64,000 nucleotides of DNA from Arachnopeziza araneosa (lineage: Eukaryota; Ascomycota; Leotiomycetes; Helotiales; Arachnopezizaceae), in contig QYAI01000111.1 of assembly GCA_003988855.1 (NCBI GenBank), positions 96,383 to 160,382 of the forward strand. Reading direction: 5' to 3'. The notes below the pieces were generated by a model that did no database searches, was not told the origin of the DNA, and saw only the letters and a program-made list of their open reading frames with translations. How positions within the stretch are numbered: the stretch's first letter is position 1; each line of letters begins with the position of its first letter. Below, one piece after another: positions 33,650-45,238 of the stretch. The translations under genes were made by a program, and so were the position numbers.

Positions 33650-35376
33650 ATGGTTGCGTCATGCCTGTCGAGTATCCCTGAGCTGTTGGATCTGTTGGGC
33701 AGGCAAGTAAGTAAGGGAGTTGACCTCTGACGAGCCGCTGTACTTACCACCAAGAGTAGATCAATGCTCGAGGACTGTTATACGGGCTTTGCCTTGTCAG
33801 CCGCGCATTCAATGCTGCTTTCACACCTCACCTGTACAAGTGTCTGCGATGGGATGACCGCAATATTGCCTTCTTGGTTGAGAAGAAAAAGCAACAACTT
33901 CTTCTGGATAGTGGAAACCTAGTCCATACCCAGGATTTCATCATCTTGAACACCGCGATTGCTTGTCGCATTAAGATATGGAAGGCAGTCTATGCGCGAC
34001 ACCGGCAGTACCGGAATGAGTGGCATCACTTCGGCCTGGAGACTGCGTACACTGAGATCTGTGATGCTGTCACTCTATTGTTGCCAAATCTTGAGAAAAT
34101 TCAAAGCTTCGAGTAAGTTGATAGCATCATCAAACTATCCGGGATCTTTTGCTGAAATATTTTACTGTCTTTAAGATCTCAAGAGATAGCAATTTCTTCA
34201 GAATGTATGGCGGCTTTATCAAAAACCGACACGTTATGCATTATTTCTATCATATTTCCGAGCGACAATGACGCATTCCTATGGCTTGAAAATGACGACC
34301 AGATTTTAGATACTGAGACTGAGCAAAGTATGACTTCCTTCAAGAGTACGGAGCATAGCTTTAACTTTTCTGGCCTTCGGAAACTGTCACTAGGAAACCT
34401 TTGGGGAGACGTCAATTCCTGGCGCCAACGAGTACTTCAAGTTATCCTAAACTCTCCAAAACTGGAATACATCAGTCTTTCAATTGCCGTGGATACAGCT
34501 GAAAGGTTAGATATGGTTGAAACCGAAGACTATGGGGAGGATTCGGGATCCTACATGGACCTGTTTAAGTGGCTATGTCATGAGTACGCCGCAGAATCAG
34601 GTGTCCCATTGAAGCTCAAATCAGTACAACTGGGTTTTGGCATCCGGTTTCCTAGTCTCGCTGCTATGGAGAACGAATTTGATTCCAGCATCCTAGAGAA
34701 AGTTCACATCCATAATCTCTACCCATCCACTTACCCAATTCCTTGGGATCTCTTGCTGGCTACAAATTCTCCCAAGCTGCGGTATATATCTCTTTGTGAG
34801 ATAAATGAAGAATGCCGTGAAATTATCCAAGGGAACCTGACCATTAATAGGGCCATCGGGTTTCGCTTTGGCTCGTACAACTTGAATAATAACAGCGATG
34901 GCCCTTTTGCTTCTCCTTATAGCTCGTTTACTGGTAATGAAGGATTTCAACCAACCATGCTAAAGTTCACAAGCATTCCTCTCTATATAAATGCCGATCT
35001 ATCGCCTTTTCGGAATAACTCGTGGATTACCGCTTTCGGGTTTGTGTTGCCTCCAAGTCGAATAAAAGTGAATTCTATCGAGACGTTCGAGAGACACATC
35101 TCTGCAGCCCGCGATGTCTTAGCTACCTTCAGCTCCCTGAAGCATATCTGGATTGGGGTCCCGAGCGGAGGTCGCTTTGTAACGGTGCCTGTCGTGGAAC
35201 GATTTGCAACAATGTGTCGCAGCCTCTGCTACATTCGAATTAATAGAGAGGCGTGGCGGATTCATAGGCATGGGGCCTTTACTGGCGATATGTTGGAATC
35301 TCTAGACGAGCGGGAAGATGAAGTTGACGGGTCGGATTTCTTTCAATGGAGCAGCAAAATCAAATTAATAGAGTAA
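33650..35376 (+). CDS. F-box/LRR-like protein
   Basis: Predicted 536 aa. Exons 33650-33706, 33760-34112 and 34176-35376. The first 60 residues have the form of a fungal F-box: SSIPELLDLLGRQ, then LYGLCLVSRAFNAAFTPHLY. The remainder has spaced leucine-rich segments such as LRKLSLGNLWGDV, SPKLEYISLSI, SPKLRYISLCEI and FSSLKHIWIG, which could form irregular leucine-rich repeats. F-box proteins select targets for SCF ubiquitin ligases (family knowledge). The target here is unknown. Family members are numerous and fast-evolving in these fungi. The start is the first ATG in frame after the upstream promoter. Confidence 0.72.
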
Positions 35377-35600
35377 TTTCAACGACACTAAGCATGACAA
35401 AGTGAGTCTCCTCGCCTACTATTATTAAAACTTCATTTCCTCAAAGCGTATAGTAGAGTCGGTTGAAATGATGCCATTCCCCAATCATTTAGACCCTGCC
35501 GTTTATTCTGAACTATTAACCAAATTCATTTTCGCACAAACTGGCTCAGAATATAAATTCTCTTATGTGTTTACTTCATGTTCAATCATGATGCTCCCAT

Positions 35601-36554
35601 TTACCCCGCCAACTCACTCACATGCTGCTCAGAATTAGGTACAGGTCCCTGACTGCCAAGAAAAGGTAGTTTCATCCACGCTGATAGAACGCTAGGTTTC
35701 GAGCTCAAGTCTCTTCCATGTTCATTTTGAATAGGGTCGCTCTGGTAGGGTTGAAAACTCTGGTCTCCAGGGGCTTCTGCCATCCCGTTATACTCAAGAG
35801 GAGGAGGATTAACCTCTTGTCGATTAGATTTTCGTCGCAAGATAAAAATGGTAAGTGCCACAGCGAGTACAATCCCGATGATTGCAGAGCCAACTGCGAT
35901 CCCTGCAATAGCACCGGATGAGAGCGAAGAAGTGCTAGATGCAGCTACTGCAGTAGGGGATGCTGTCGAGATGGTGCTTGTGGTGCTTGATGGAACCGTG
36001 ACGCTTGGGGTGACAGAAATCATCGTCGTGGTCGGGCTCGAAGTCGTCGAAGTTTGTGTTTTGGAACTTCCAGAAGTGGTTGAGGATAAAATATCATCAA
36101 TAAGAGCGACTGATGTGAAAGTCCAGATTTGGCCAGAATGGCCCCAGGGCTCAAAGAAGGGTTGCAAGGTATCGCTGTATGTATCCAGATATACTGAATT
36201 CCCTATTCCCACGTTCTCGATCCCAAAGGTACCACCAGCAGCACCAGCAGTACCAGCAGTTCTGAGACTCCATTGTTGATCTAATGAGGATGCATCCACC
36301 GGTTGCAAAACAGGCATGTAGACATTTTCCGCGTTGTAGAAGATGTCCAGTTGGAGATTAGGCCCAGCGGCGCTATTTCGGATGTAGTAGTTGCTGCCCG
36401 ACGGCAAGAATTGCCAATTACCAGAGGCGCCGCCTGGAGAAGAGTGCATATAGAGGAGACTCCCCGCCGTAATATTATCGGTGGACAAGCAAAGCCCCGG
36501 GCCTGCATAGCTATTGGTAAGTTGATACCAAGTATTTGAATTGGGGAGAGCCAT
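35601..36554 (-). CDS. Ricin-B-lectin-like single-pass membrane protein
   Basis: Single exon, 317 aa. Residues about 1-150 resemble a beta-trefoil (ricin B-like) lectin with repeated tryptophan/Q-x-W blocks: YQLTNSYAGPGLCLS, GNWQFLPSGSNYYIRNS, DQQWSLRTAG and SGQIWTFTSV. A Ser/Thr-rich stalk follows. Then comes one transmembrane helix (AIAGIAVGSAIIGIVLAVAL) with a basic stop-transfer RRKSNR, and a ~75-residue cytoplasmic tail. There is no classical signal peptide, so the helix probably acts as signal anchor or the export route is unusual. A surface glycan-binding or sensing role is an inference. It converges with the F-box-like gene. Confidence 0.75.
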   Translation of the reverse strand: MALPNSNTWYQLTNSYAGPGLCLSTDNITAGSLLYMHSSPGGASGNWQFLPSGSNYYIRNSAAGPNLQLDIFYNAENVYMPVLQPVDASSLDQQWSLRTAGTAGAAGGTFGIENVGIGNSVYLDTYSDTLQPFFEPWGHSGQIWTFTSVALIDDILSSTTSGSSKTQTSTTSSPTTTMISVTPSVTVPSSTTSTISTASPTAVAASSTSSLSSGAIAGIAVGSAIIGIVLAVALTIFILRRKSNRQEVNPPPLEYNGMAEAPGDQSFQPYQSDPIQNEHGRDLSSKPSVLSAWMKLPFLGSQGPVPNSEQHVSELAG

Positions 36555-37232
36555 GATTTGGGCAAAATGGAAAGATCAAGGATTACTAGCATACGTTTGT
36601 TTGAGAAAGAGAAAATGCCACAGATCATGGCCAAGGAGTGGCGGGAAGGATCATCCAAAATGAGTTCAACTTGTGTTTTATTAATATTAAGCCACGTTCA
36701 GCCTCTTTGCTAAATTCTCGATGCAGGTAAGACATTGCGGCCACACAAACGGCGGACTTGTGATGCGGGCCGCTAGTTTCTGGTCTAGATTATGCCAAGA
36801 ATATTGCGGCTGTGTCGTACAAGCAAGGAGAAATTGTGCATGCTGACACGTGATCTAGACTCGGGATAGATCGCCTGGCTACGGTCTGGCTTCTTTTGCA
36901 CTTGCTTGTTGAAGACATCATTGGTTGCATCAACTTGTAAGGAGTGTAGCATTTGATATCCGGGAGCAGACAGCCGACAGGTCTAAGGTCATCAGTTACA
37001 AGATAGCAAATATGCTGCCAGTATCAATTCGCGAAATATCTTTCAGGAGCTTTTTCAAAGTTTAGATCGGAGATATATTTGAAATTGTTTATATTTAAGC
37101 TCTACTCGTCCAGTCTTCATCCTTCAATTGGTTGGTGGCTATGGTTGCTTCGACTTAAGGGCTGATCAAACTTGGTTTACACAGCCGCTATGAGCTGCGT
37201 GAGCAATTGGTACCTAGTATCTTTTCTCCTCC
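36555..37232. other. Intergenic, no gene recognised
   Basis: Upstream region of the lectin-like gene and downstream region of the GNAT gene. Short ORFs only. Confidence 0.45.
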
Positions 37233-37964
37233 TCATTCGCTGCTCACTCTCCCCCGGGACACTGCTGGGCGATGTAAGAAAACATTCGTGGTAACGCCCA
37301 ATTCTTCTCCACCTTCATACTCCCAGAGCCTAATATGCATCACATCGCCTTCCACACAGCCATATCTTTTGTACAAGCCAACTCCCTGGTCTGAAGCTCC
37401 CGTAACAACTTGCAACCCGGCTTCATCAGCTATTTTCAATCCATATTCGAACAACATTGTCCCAATACCCTTTCGTTGATAATTGGGTGATACAACCAGC
37501 ACAAACAGCGTCATGTAATCTCTTCCCTCACTCAACCTGGCCAAGATCTCATTACCCTTTCTAAAAACGTCTTCACGTAGCTTCGCGTTGCCATGTTCTA
37601 CCTCGTCCTTGTTTTTCCCCTTCTCCTTCTCTTCTTGAGCCCAACCTTCTTTCGTCCCGAGTCTTGACTTCTCCTCCTCGCTCCCTCCCCTTCCAACACA
37701 AACAGTCCAGCCCGCAAACCCAATTATTTCTTCCACCCCATCAGGTCGGACAGTGACAGCCTTGATAAGGTGATGTGTCTCCCCAGGTTTTGGTGGCTGA
37801 ACGAGTCTTTTAGCCTCAGCTTCCATTGCAGCATCCGTCAATCGATAAGCGCCAAAAGCTACCCTACCGAATTCTTCGTGTGCGAACGCGGCTGACTCGA
37901 GGCGCGCGATGGCAAGATAGTCGCTAGGCGGAGCAGGTGAGACGGTGATTTTTAAGTCTGCCAT
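37233..37964 (-). CDS. GNAT-family N-acetyltransferase
   Basis: Single exon, 243 aa. The acetyl-CoA-binding motif A of GNAT enzymes is seen in VLVVSPNYQRKGIGTMLFEYG (R/Q-x-x-G-x-G/A, here QRKGIG), followed by LQVVTGASDQGVGLYKRYGC, the usual motif B region. A charged, low-complexity insert (about residues 105-135, rich in Glu, Lys and Gly) interrupts the fold between beta strands 3 and 4. The protein is probably cytosolic. Related fungal enzymes acetylate small amines, but the substrate here is unknown. Confidence 0.85.
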   Translation of the reverse strand: MADLKITVSPAPPSDYLAIARLESAAFAHEEFGRVAFGAYRLTDAAMEAEAKRLVQPPKPGETHHLIKAVTVRPDGVEEIIGFAGWTVCVGRGGSEEEKSRLGTKEGWAQEEKEKGKNKDEVEHGNAKLREDVFRKGNEILARLSEGRDYMTLFVLVVSPNYQRKGIGTMLFEYGLKIADEAGLQVVTGASDQGVGLYKRYGCVEGDVMHIRLWEYEGGEELGVTTNVFLHRPAVSRGRVSSE

Positions 37965-39052
37965 TCTGAAGACACTTCGAGTATAGGTAAATCAAAATGA
38001 GTGTACTAACAGCGAATATATGAAGCAAATGAAAGGCGTACTGAACTGCCAATATATACTATTTTTCTACATAATTGAGTAAGATTCAAAAGCTGTTTCC
38101 GTTTTTGGCTCGCCGAGCGGCGAGCACCATCCAACTCTAGCGCCATATTGTTACCGAGGCTGTAATATTAGGTAATATTTCGGTCTTGTAAATTTGTTCT
38201 CTAATTCGTACGCATTTTTTATTTTGAATACACAATTTGGCTTCTACACACTGTTAAGTTTGCGCCCCAACCAACTTCTTCCGTGTATAGTAGGGTCTCG
38301 CAGACGTCACTGTACCCTCAACCTCGTCTAATAGCTGTCCCACGATTGGCGCTTTTTGTGCGCTTGCCATTGCCCCAAAGCTGCTGTTTTGCTGGACGCT
38401 AGCCTGGATTTAACGTCTACTTCAACTCGACAACTTCGCACACAGCAAATGGACGCATCGCAAAGTCTTAGCAACAAAGTAAATAAGAATTTATCATGTA
38501 CCTGGTCGCAAGACTGAAAAGAATTAATCATTTACATCCATCCACTTTAATCAGGCGTTGGTTCTCAAAAAATAACTAAGAATCAATGTTCTTCAACGAG
38601 AACCTTGTCGTCACTTATAAATAGCAACCACCGGTATACCACTTTACTTTCATTACTCTTCAGCATCTTGTTAATAGCCGCAATATCGAAGCTGCCATGT
38701 TCGAGAACCACAAGCTCCAAAGCAGTGCAGGAATGCAATCTCTCTTTGTAATAAATTCGTAAAAAGAAATACATAGGAATGCAGCCTTTATTTTTTTGGG
38801 AAGCCACTGCGAATCATTGAATCCATATTTAGGAATTGAGCCCCGCTTCAGTTTCATTAGAGAGTTTTAGTGGTGAACATGCCTGCCTTTGAGTGGCATG
38901 TTTGGGTTCAAGTGAGGAATACAGAAGTTCTACTTGCGACGCTGACGAAGCTCCCTTTTCGGATTTGGTTGAGGGAGATATGGAGGTCCTGGGTGATCCC
39001 GATTCACACCGAGAGCAATAATTTGCTAGTGACAAATTTTAGCCATGTCGAA
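37965..39052. other. Intergenic, no gene recognised
   Basis: AT-rich. A 68-codon open frame at 38,829-39,035 (minus) directly follows the two-TM protein's stop and could be an alternative 3' exon, but no in-frame splice model supports it. Nothing else is seen. Confidence 0.4.
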
Positions 39053-40743
39053 TTACGAGAATGATAAGCCTGGGTTAGATAGAATGAAGTAAGAAATGCC
39101 AAGACACGCACCTTGATCATCCTTATGCTTAAGCCAGGCTTCCGAGCATAATGTCAAAATTTTCCAGAACGCCTGCATGAACACGAGATCTGCTACTAGT
39201 ATGGATATGAAGAGTGTCCCTGCAGACTTTTGTAGCGGGACTTCACAGAGATACTTCGTTGATATGATCGATGGCGATGTTCCCAACGGGCCTGTTTGAT
39301 CCTTAAGTACGTCATAGCTATCATTTGCTGGACCTGGTATTGCGTTTAAGATGTATCCTTGCATATATGTGATATTTTGAGAGAAGTATTGCAAAGTACT
39401 CGCGTTGGTAAGGATATTTGGCATTGAGTTGACTTGACCAAGATCAGTCATGATTGTGGAGTAGAAAGACTTTGCAAGACTATCAGCAGCTATCCAGATG
39501 TTGGGAGCAGTAAAGCTATCAGCGAGCGAGGATATGCTTCTGTTTGGTGAGCCTGGAGACCAAAGGGAGATGCCGCTTCCATCCCAAGTCTGATTCTCTC
39601 CTTGAACATCGGTATTGGTTATGAAACGAAAGTTCGTGGTCCAAAAGTCGAAAGAGGTAATGTCGAGAAAGGGAGATGTGGCATTAGGTTGTGTGAAATC
39701 TACGTGGAGGGATTAGGATTGAGTGATAGAGATGGAGAAGACGCATACGGATTGTGCCTTTGCGGAGATTGTTGAACGTGTTTTGGCGGATAGACTGCAT
39801 TTGAGAGGAAACAAAAGACCAGTATTGAGATCTGGATAACTTCAGCCCTGCCTCCAAACGAATCGGTATGTGAATCGAGCAACGAAGAAGATGACTTTCT
39901 TACAGTAGCGATTCTCCCCACCAAAGGCTCGCCTTAGTCGTCGCGTTTCTTGTTATGAAGGTGAACAGCCCAATCTGCGTATTATATTGCCCAGTGGAAA
40001 ACTGAGCCGTGGGAGGTATAAAATCGTATTCGGTAGTGAGGTTGAAGAAAATGGTTCCCTCCGATGCAAGGATGCTGCAGGTTATGAATCCCTTCATTGT
40101 CAGGTTAGTGGAGCTCAATTTGATGATTAATTCAGTATCCAGTAACAATGGAAACTCACCTGAAGAGTCTGACCCCACTCATTCCAACCATATTGCGTTG
40201 CTGAACGGTCTTCTGCTTCAAGCTCGATTTGTATACTGTTTATTTGACAATTTTCAATCGGGTTGTTCAGGTAAGTCAAGGCCGGCGAGACAACGGCGGT
40301 GGAGTCGTCTTGAAGTATTGACCAGACCCCTGTGAGAGTATAGCTGAGAGCTGATTGGTTTGTGAAGAACTCTAATGCTTCTTGAGTCTCGAGGAATAAG
40401 ATTATCGCCCGATGAGAACTTACTCGTGTTGACTTGAATATCCTCCGCTTGACATGTTGGGGTTATTTGACTAGTGAAATATGAGGGCCAATGCCTCAAC
40501 CGCCTTTCTGCGTTGAATACTGTGGAGTTTGGGTCTGTTACATATTCGACGCTGTCGATGTTAGTGCGTGGAAAGGACGGAAGGGAAAAGAGAGCACTCG
40601 TGCCTCTGGTCGAAGCCTGAAGATGCAAAATTTAAGAGTGAGAAGAGCACCAGGCTGATGATTCCCCCGACCAAGGCGACAGGCGTGAACCAGCGGAAAG
40701 GGTATGGGCGAGAAATCGCGTACGAGAATATCGACTCAGCCAT
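39053..40743 (-). CDS. Two-TM surface protein of unknown function
   Basis: Predicted 467 aa. Six exons on the minus strand: 40743-40598, 40551-40424, 40371-40160, 40091-39904, 39831-39749 and 39699-39053. An N-terminal hydrophobic helix (FTPVALVGGIISLVLFSLLN) anchors a ~370-residue domain with many N-x-S/T sites (NST, NTT, NLT, NAT, NQT, NRS, NAS, NIT). A second helix near the C-terminus (TLFISILVADLVFMQAF) is followed by a short tail. The pattern suggests a large extracellular or lumenal loop between two membrane helices. No enzyme motif is seen. An optional 42-nt intron (39070-39111) near the end keeps the same frame and stop. The start MAESIFSYAISRPYPFRW is the only ATG available. Confidence 0.72.
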
Positions 40744-42124
40744 GGATTTGAAAGTGTTTTGGACTGATTAATGAGAAAATGCTCACATTCCGCAGGGTGT
40801 CCCTAGATGTATTATTATACTCCTCAGAAGCCACAGCGCTTATCGGGGGATATTCCGTGGCACAAAGGGTGAGAATGTTGGACTAGTGTCAAGCATTGTT
40901 CATTTTGGCATACCAAGTAACTTGCGGTGTACCACAGCTGCACAAAATTCCGCAGCCTAACTGGGCGCACTACTGTGCCCATTCGAAAGCCTTCAGATCG
41001 CTTACAGAGTTGCATTGAGGCTCAACAACCCCCACGAAGAGCGGTACGATACTGTCCATGATCTCCAAATAGACACAGCAGTCAGGCGCAATCATCCTGG
41101 TAATCTCGACGACACTTCTTTCCATTTCGCTTCTAATGTGATTACAAAGGGTTGCCGCTTAAAAAAGGGGTGATGTTGATTCTTTCAAGAGAGAATTGGA
41201 CGAGAATTCCTTATAAACAGACCCCTCAGCCGCTCCTTTCATCCTGGTGTTCACACCGCTCTGCTCAGGCGCTACTACCTCTCGCCTCACTCTCGCTTCG
41301 CCTTTTGCTTAGGCCACCAGTGCCCACATCCCAAAACCCGTACAAAGACCCCGGTCAAAAGTCAAAAGCTCTCATATGAGGCGGTCAACGTCTTCGCCAA
41401 GCATCAGGAATTCATAGAGTCAAAGCTCAAATACCAACAATCTTTGCTCTCCCGAAGTCGATAAAAACTCTAGAAAATAAAAGATGAGCATCTAAGAGCT
41501 CCATAGGCAGTACGTGCATCATATAATAGCTTGAAATTTTATTCGAAATATCCTACCGTGTGTTCCGGACTGAGATAAAGTGGTGGCTTAGTAAGGACTA
41601 TGTGAAGACATGGAGGGAGCGGCTAGGGAAAGCGTGTATAAAAGAGGGTTCCACGTCGGATTCTCTTCTGAAGAATCATCATCCTTTTACCCACCCATCA
41701 ATATCAATCCTTTTCCTGACCACCACCAGAGTGTATGGTTTAAGAGATGCTCAAAGATTGACATGACGATAGTATAAAGCAATGAAATCACATTTCTTGG
41801 GAGAAGACCCGTGTACTACGAAGCTAGTTTCCCTTTAAAATGGAATTTAAGAACACTGTTCTACTGTTCTACTGTTGCGGCTGGTAGGGTCGCGAATATA
41901 CCCACTGAAATAAATTGAGTTTGGGTAAATTATACCGCTCTCCCGTGATCTAAAATATCAATATCTTCAACACTTTGATGGTTTCAGGCTGATAGGAATT
42001 CTCCCACCAATCGACTTCGTACAATTCTACTACTTTGATGCTCGTAGTGTGGGGTATATTATGCCCGAACAAGATTATAAAACATGGAACCCAAACACAT
42101 CTTCTAGAACAGCAATTTCTCGCC
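40744..42124. other. Intergenic, divergent spacer
   Basis: 1.4 kb between the two-TM protein and the CE1-type esterase, both reading outwards. Only short ORFs without motifs are present. Confidence 0.45.
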
Positions 42125-43086
42125 ATGCTATTCTTAAATACTTTGCAAGCCTTTTGTGTTCTTGCACTAGGCGTCTCTGGTGTCATCGCGCAAAAAGCAG
42201 CACTTAAGCCGGTCACAGATAATATCGGCTCCAATCCTACCTCGGTGAAACTCTCCATCTACATCCCTCCGTCCTTCTCAAGCACGGGTAATAAAACCGC
42301 CATCATCCTCGCACTGCATGAGTGCGGTGGGAGCGGCGCGAAATATTTCACAGAAACAACATATGCAAGTCTAGCAGACACACACGGGTTCATCGTGCTC
42401 TTCCCCACGGCACCCGGTCCCGGGACGACCTGTTGGGATGTACATTCCACCGGGTCGTTGACTCATAATCAGGGTGGCGATGCACTGGGACTGGCCAATT
42501 TCGTGAGGTATGCCATAACGACATATAACGGGGACCCAAAAAAGGTGTTTGTGACTGGTACGAGCTCAGGGGCAATGATGACGAATGTTCTGGCTGGTTC
42601 TTATCCCGATCTCTTTGTTGCTGGAGCGGCTTTCTCTGGTGTCCCGTTTGGATGTTTTGCTGGTTCGTCCAACTGGAACTCGCAATGTGCGGATGGGAAG
42701 TTGATCAAAGCTGCGGCGGCGTGGGGAGATGAAGCGAGGGCGGGATATGCTGGATACAATGGAACGCGACCGAGACTTCAGCTCTGGCATGGAACTGCTG
42801 ATACTACATTGTACTATCAAAATTTTGTGGAAGCGAATAAGCAATGTATGCCTCGAGATTGGCTGATAGGAGGTTGCTGACAATAACAGGGCCGAATGTG
42901 TTGGGTATTTCTTTCACGAAGAATAATACCAATACTCCACAGTCGGGATACACCCAAATGGTGTTTGGTGATGGAAAGCAGTATGTTGGTTATAGTGCTC
43001 AGGGGGTCGGACATACGGTTCCTGTACACGAAAGCGACGTGTTGGACTGGTTTGGCATCACAGGAACTCAGTTCTCAAGCAAGTAG
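42125..43086 (+). CDS. Secreted CE1-type esterase (acetylxylan/feruloyl esterase or PHB-depolymerase fold)
   Basis: Predicted 305 aa. Exons 42125-42845 and 42890-43086. The signal peptide is MLFLNTLQAFCVLALGVSGVIA. The alpha/beta-hydrolase of the LpqC/Fae1A type is clear: IILALHECGGSGAKYF (oxyanion region), the nucleophile elbow VTGTSSGAMMTNVLAGSYPD with Ser in G-T-S-S-G, LWHGTADTTLYYQNF (Asp loop) and GVGHTVPVHE with the catalytic His. Secreted CE1 esterases deacetylate xylan or release ferulate from plant cell walls (family knowledge). There is no carbohydrate-binding module. The exact substrate cannot be told from sequence. The length fits the single-domain family. Confidence 0.9.
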
Positions 43087-43704
43087 AAATACGACATTCA
43101 ACTCTACCCATCAATTTTTACTATCTTTTTCTTCCTCTCTTTTTCTAGCTTGATACATTTTCCTATGGGCCATCGATTTTGTTACAATTCGGACCGGTTT
43201 GCACAGCGTCTCCCATGACCGAAGAGTTACCAGACTGTCACACTTTCGAATGGTAAGTAATGGAAACTAAATTAGCGTAATATCAAGTTTTCTTTTGAGG
43301 ATAGGAGATCTGGAGCTGATTTGAGGGGGTCAAATTAGTCTTTGCAGTGTTTCGAAATGATTCCTTAGAGCTGTGGCTGCTCACTCAGGCTGATTCAGGC
43401 TTCTCAGGCCCAGTTACGGCAATGCTCAGCCTACTCGCTTCTTGTTCAGATTAAAACAGCCCTTGCTAAAGTTTAAAAACTAAATTGGGGCTGATGAAGA
43501 TTAGTTTGGAGTGTGAATCGGTGGCAGTGAGCTACGAATGACTACAGCTCAAGCGGCAAAGACAGCACCAGTAGAATATGGAGGAGTTGAATTCCCATAG
43601 TAGAATGTAGATTGTCTCCTTCAAGAACCTGAAATCATAAAACAGTCACTCATGATCCGCATTTCCTTTCAACACGAAAATCAAACATATTCGAAGAGCT
43701 ATCT
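43087..43704. other. Intergenic between convergent genes
   Basis: Shared 3' region of the CE1 esterase and the orphan protein. No ORF of interest is seen. Confidence 0.45.
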
Positions 43705-44937
43705 TTAGTGCCAGGAGCTAGGGCTACAAATTGCTCCTAGTCTCACCTTCCAGGCTTCCAGCAACTCCGCATCGTCGAAGAATATTTCGGCAGTATGAAT
43801 TCTGTAAGATATTGCGTCACTCCAGTATATAATCAATGCAGTCGCATTAGCGCCACCAGATCTCTGAGTAAGTAACAAAATATCAGTGCTTTCAATTTTG
43901 TTTCCAATGATTGCGTTCTCTTTTGGTTTCGAAATGGTAACCCAAAAATTTGCAGCACTTATCGTTTTCTTTTTAGGCCTCCCATTATTATATGAGATGA
44001 AAAGTGTGCTTGAAAGGTCGCTCAACGGCACAGATCTAGTGCCTCGGCCCTCTCGCCATAGCCATTCTTGTAAGCTAATTTGCGGCGATGGATTATTTGT
44101 TGATGATGGCGGCCCTGATACAGGCGTCTCAAGTGAAGAAAAGAATTCTTTGCACCCTGCTTCGATATTTCGAGGAACATGTCGTCCTGTAGGAGGGAAG
44201 TTCTTATTTTGACTCAATGATAGAGCTTTGACGTGGAAAGTACCAGGAACCATTTCTTCGTATTCAGACAGATCATGAAGCAAGATATCAAGTATTCTAC
44301 ACTCAGTGGGGAAGCTTTAAAATGGAAGTTAGCACTTCACAGACGCTTAGTACTAAAGAACTTACATCATATAAGGTTTCCAGCCGCCAAAATGACGGAG
44401 AGCGTCTGAAAGACGAGAAAGACGAGTCACTGCTCCTTTCAAGATTCTATACAAAGGTCCGTAACCCGTCACAAGTCCGTGTATCCCATCTTCTTGAGAG
44501 CCGCTTTTAAATTCGACCATAGACCATTGAATTTGATTGATACGTGGATTATGATGACGCTGAATGGCTAGACTGAACGAATCAAAGCCACCCAAAAATC
44601 CGATACATTCCTTTAGATAAGGTGTGGCAATAAGGTCAACCTTAAATGTATATTCGAAGTCTTCATATATCAACAGTGAGTGTCGGCTCAAAATCTTCAT
44701 TTGCTTCGCCAAGTGGCCACAGTGGTACCGAAGGTCGGGACACTTTAAACTTGTTTGAAGTAGCGAATGTGAAATATTTGAGGCATGACATGCTACGATT
44801 GCGGAATAAAGCTTGAGCTCCTTCAGCGAAGCAAGACTGGACCTGTTAGTTTTTGGTTGATAAAATGCTGCCTTGGCGAAACTTTACTCTGCAATGACGG
44901 TGTCTAATTCTTCGGGTGAATTGGCCTGGGTAGACAT
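43705..44937 (-). CDS. Hypothetical protein, unrecognised
   Basis: Predicted 372 aa. Exons 44937-44888, 44842-44366 and 44296-43705, with 45- and 69-nt introns. All junctions are canonical and the sum is 1119 nt. The N-terminus MSTQANSPEELDTVIAE leads into helical, Leu/Ser-rich sequence (LKELKLYSAIVACHASNISH). The C-terminal part has beta-rich stretches (ANFWVTISKPK, IIYWSDAISYRIHTAEIFFDD) that might be a PH-like fold, but that is a guess. The frame stays open slightly upstream of the chosen ATG (ELIDEIETV), so a further 5' exon is possible. There is no signal peptide or transmembrane helix. Confidence 0.6.
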
Positions 44938-45238
44938 CACGGTCTCTATTTCATCGATAAGCTCCTTTTAAGAGGCCATGGACTCTTCGCTGATTCAGAG
45001 ACTTGAGGACGAGAAAAGCACTCACTCAACGTGAATCTTTGTAAGTGACAGGCCATTGCTTGCATGCGGGTGGCCTCCTGAAATTCTTTAAAAGTCCCCT
45101 CCCAATCTTATTCTTTCGACGACAATCTGGGCATCCCAGACCCCCCAAAAACGTCAACTGGGGGTCAACTACCATATCCCACCATCCCGCCGTTCTACGG
45201 TCGGGTCTTCACAGCCCGGCCTCTAACAAATCTCCCAG

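Noticed and set aside
30384..36600. Secondary-metabolite gene cluster around the O-methyltransferase
   Set aside because: Neighbours are a GFA-fold protein, an F-box-like protein and a lectin-like protein. No core synthase, P450, transporter or cluster regulator is present.
39795..39847. 28-nt micro-exon in the two-TM protein followed by a 25-nt intron
   Set aside because: A 25-nt intron is too short. Using the acceptor at 39,832 gives one exon with a better protein (SQYWSFVSSQMQSIRQNTF) in the right phase.
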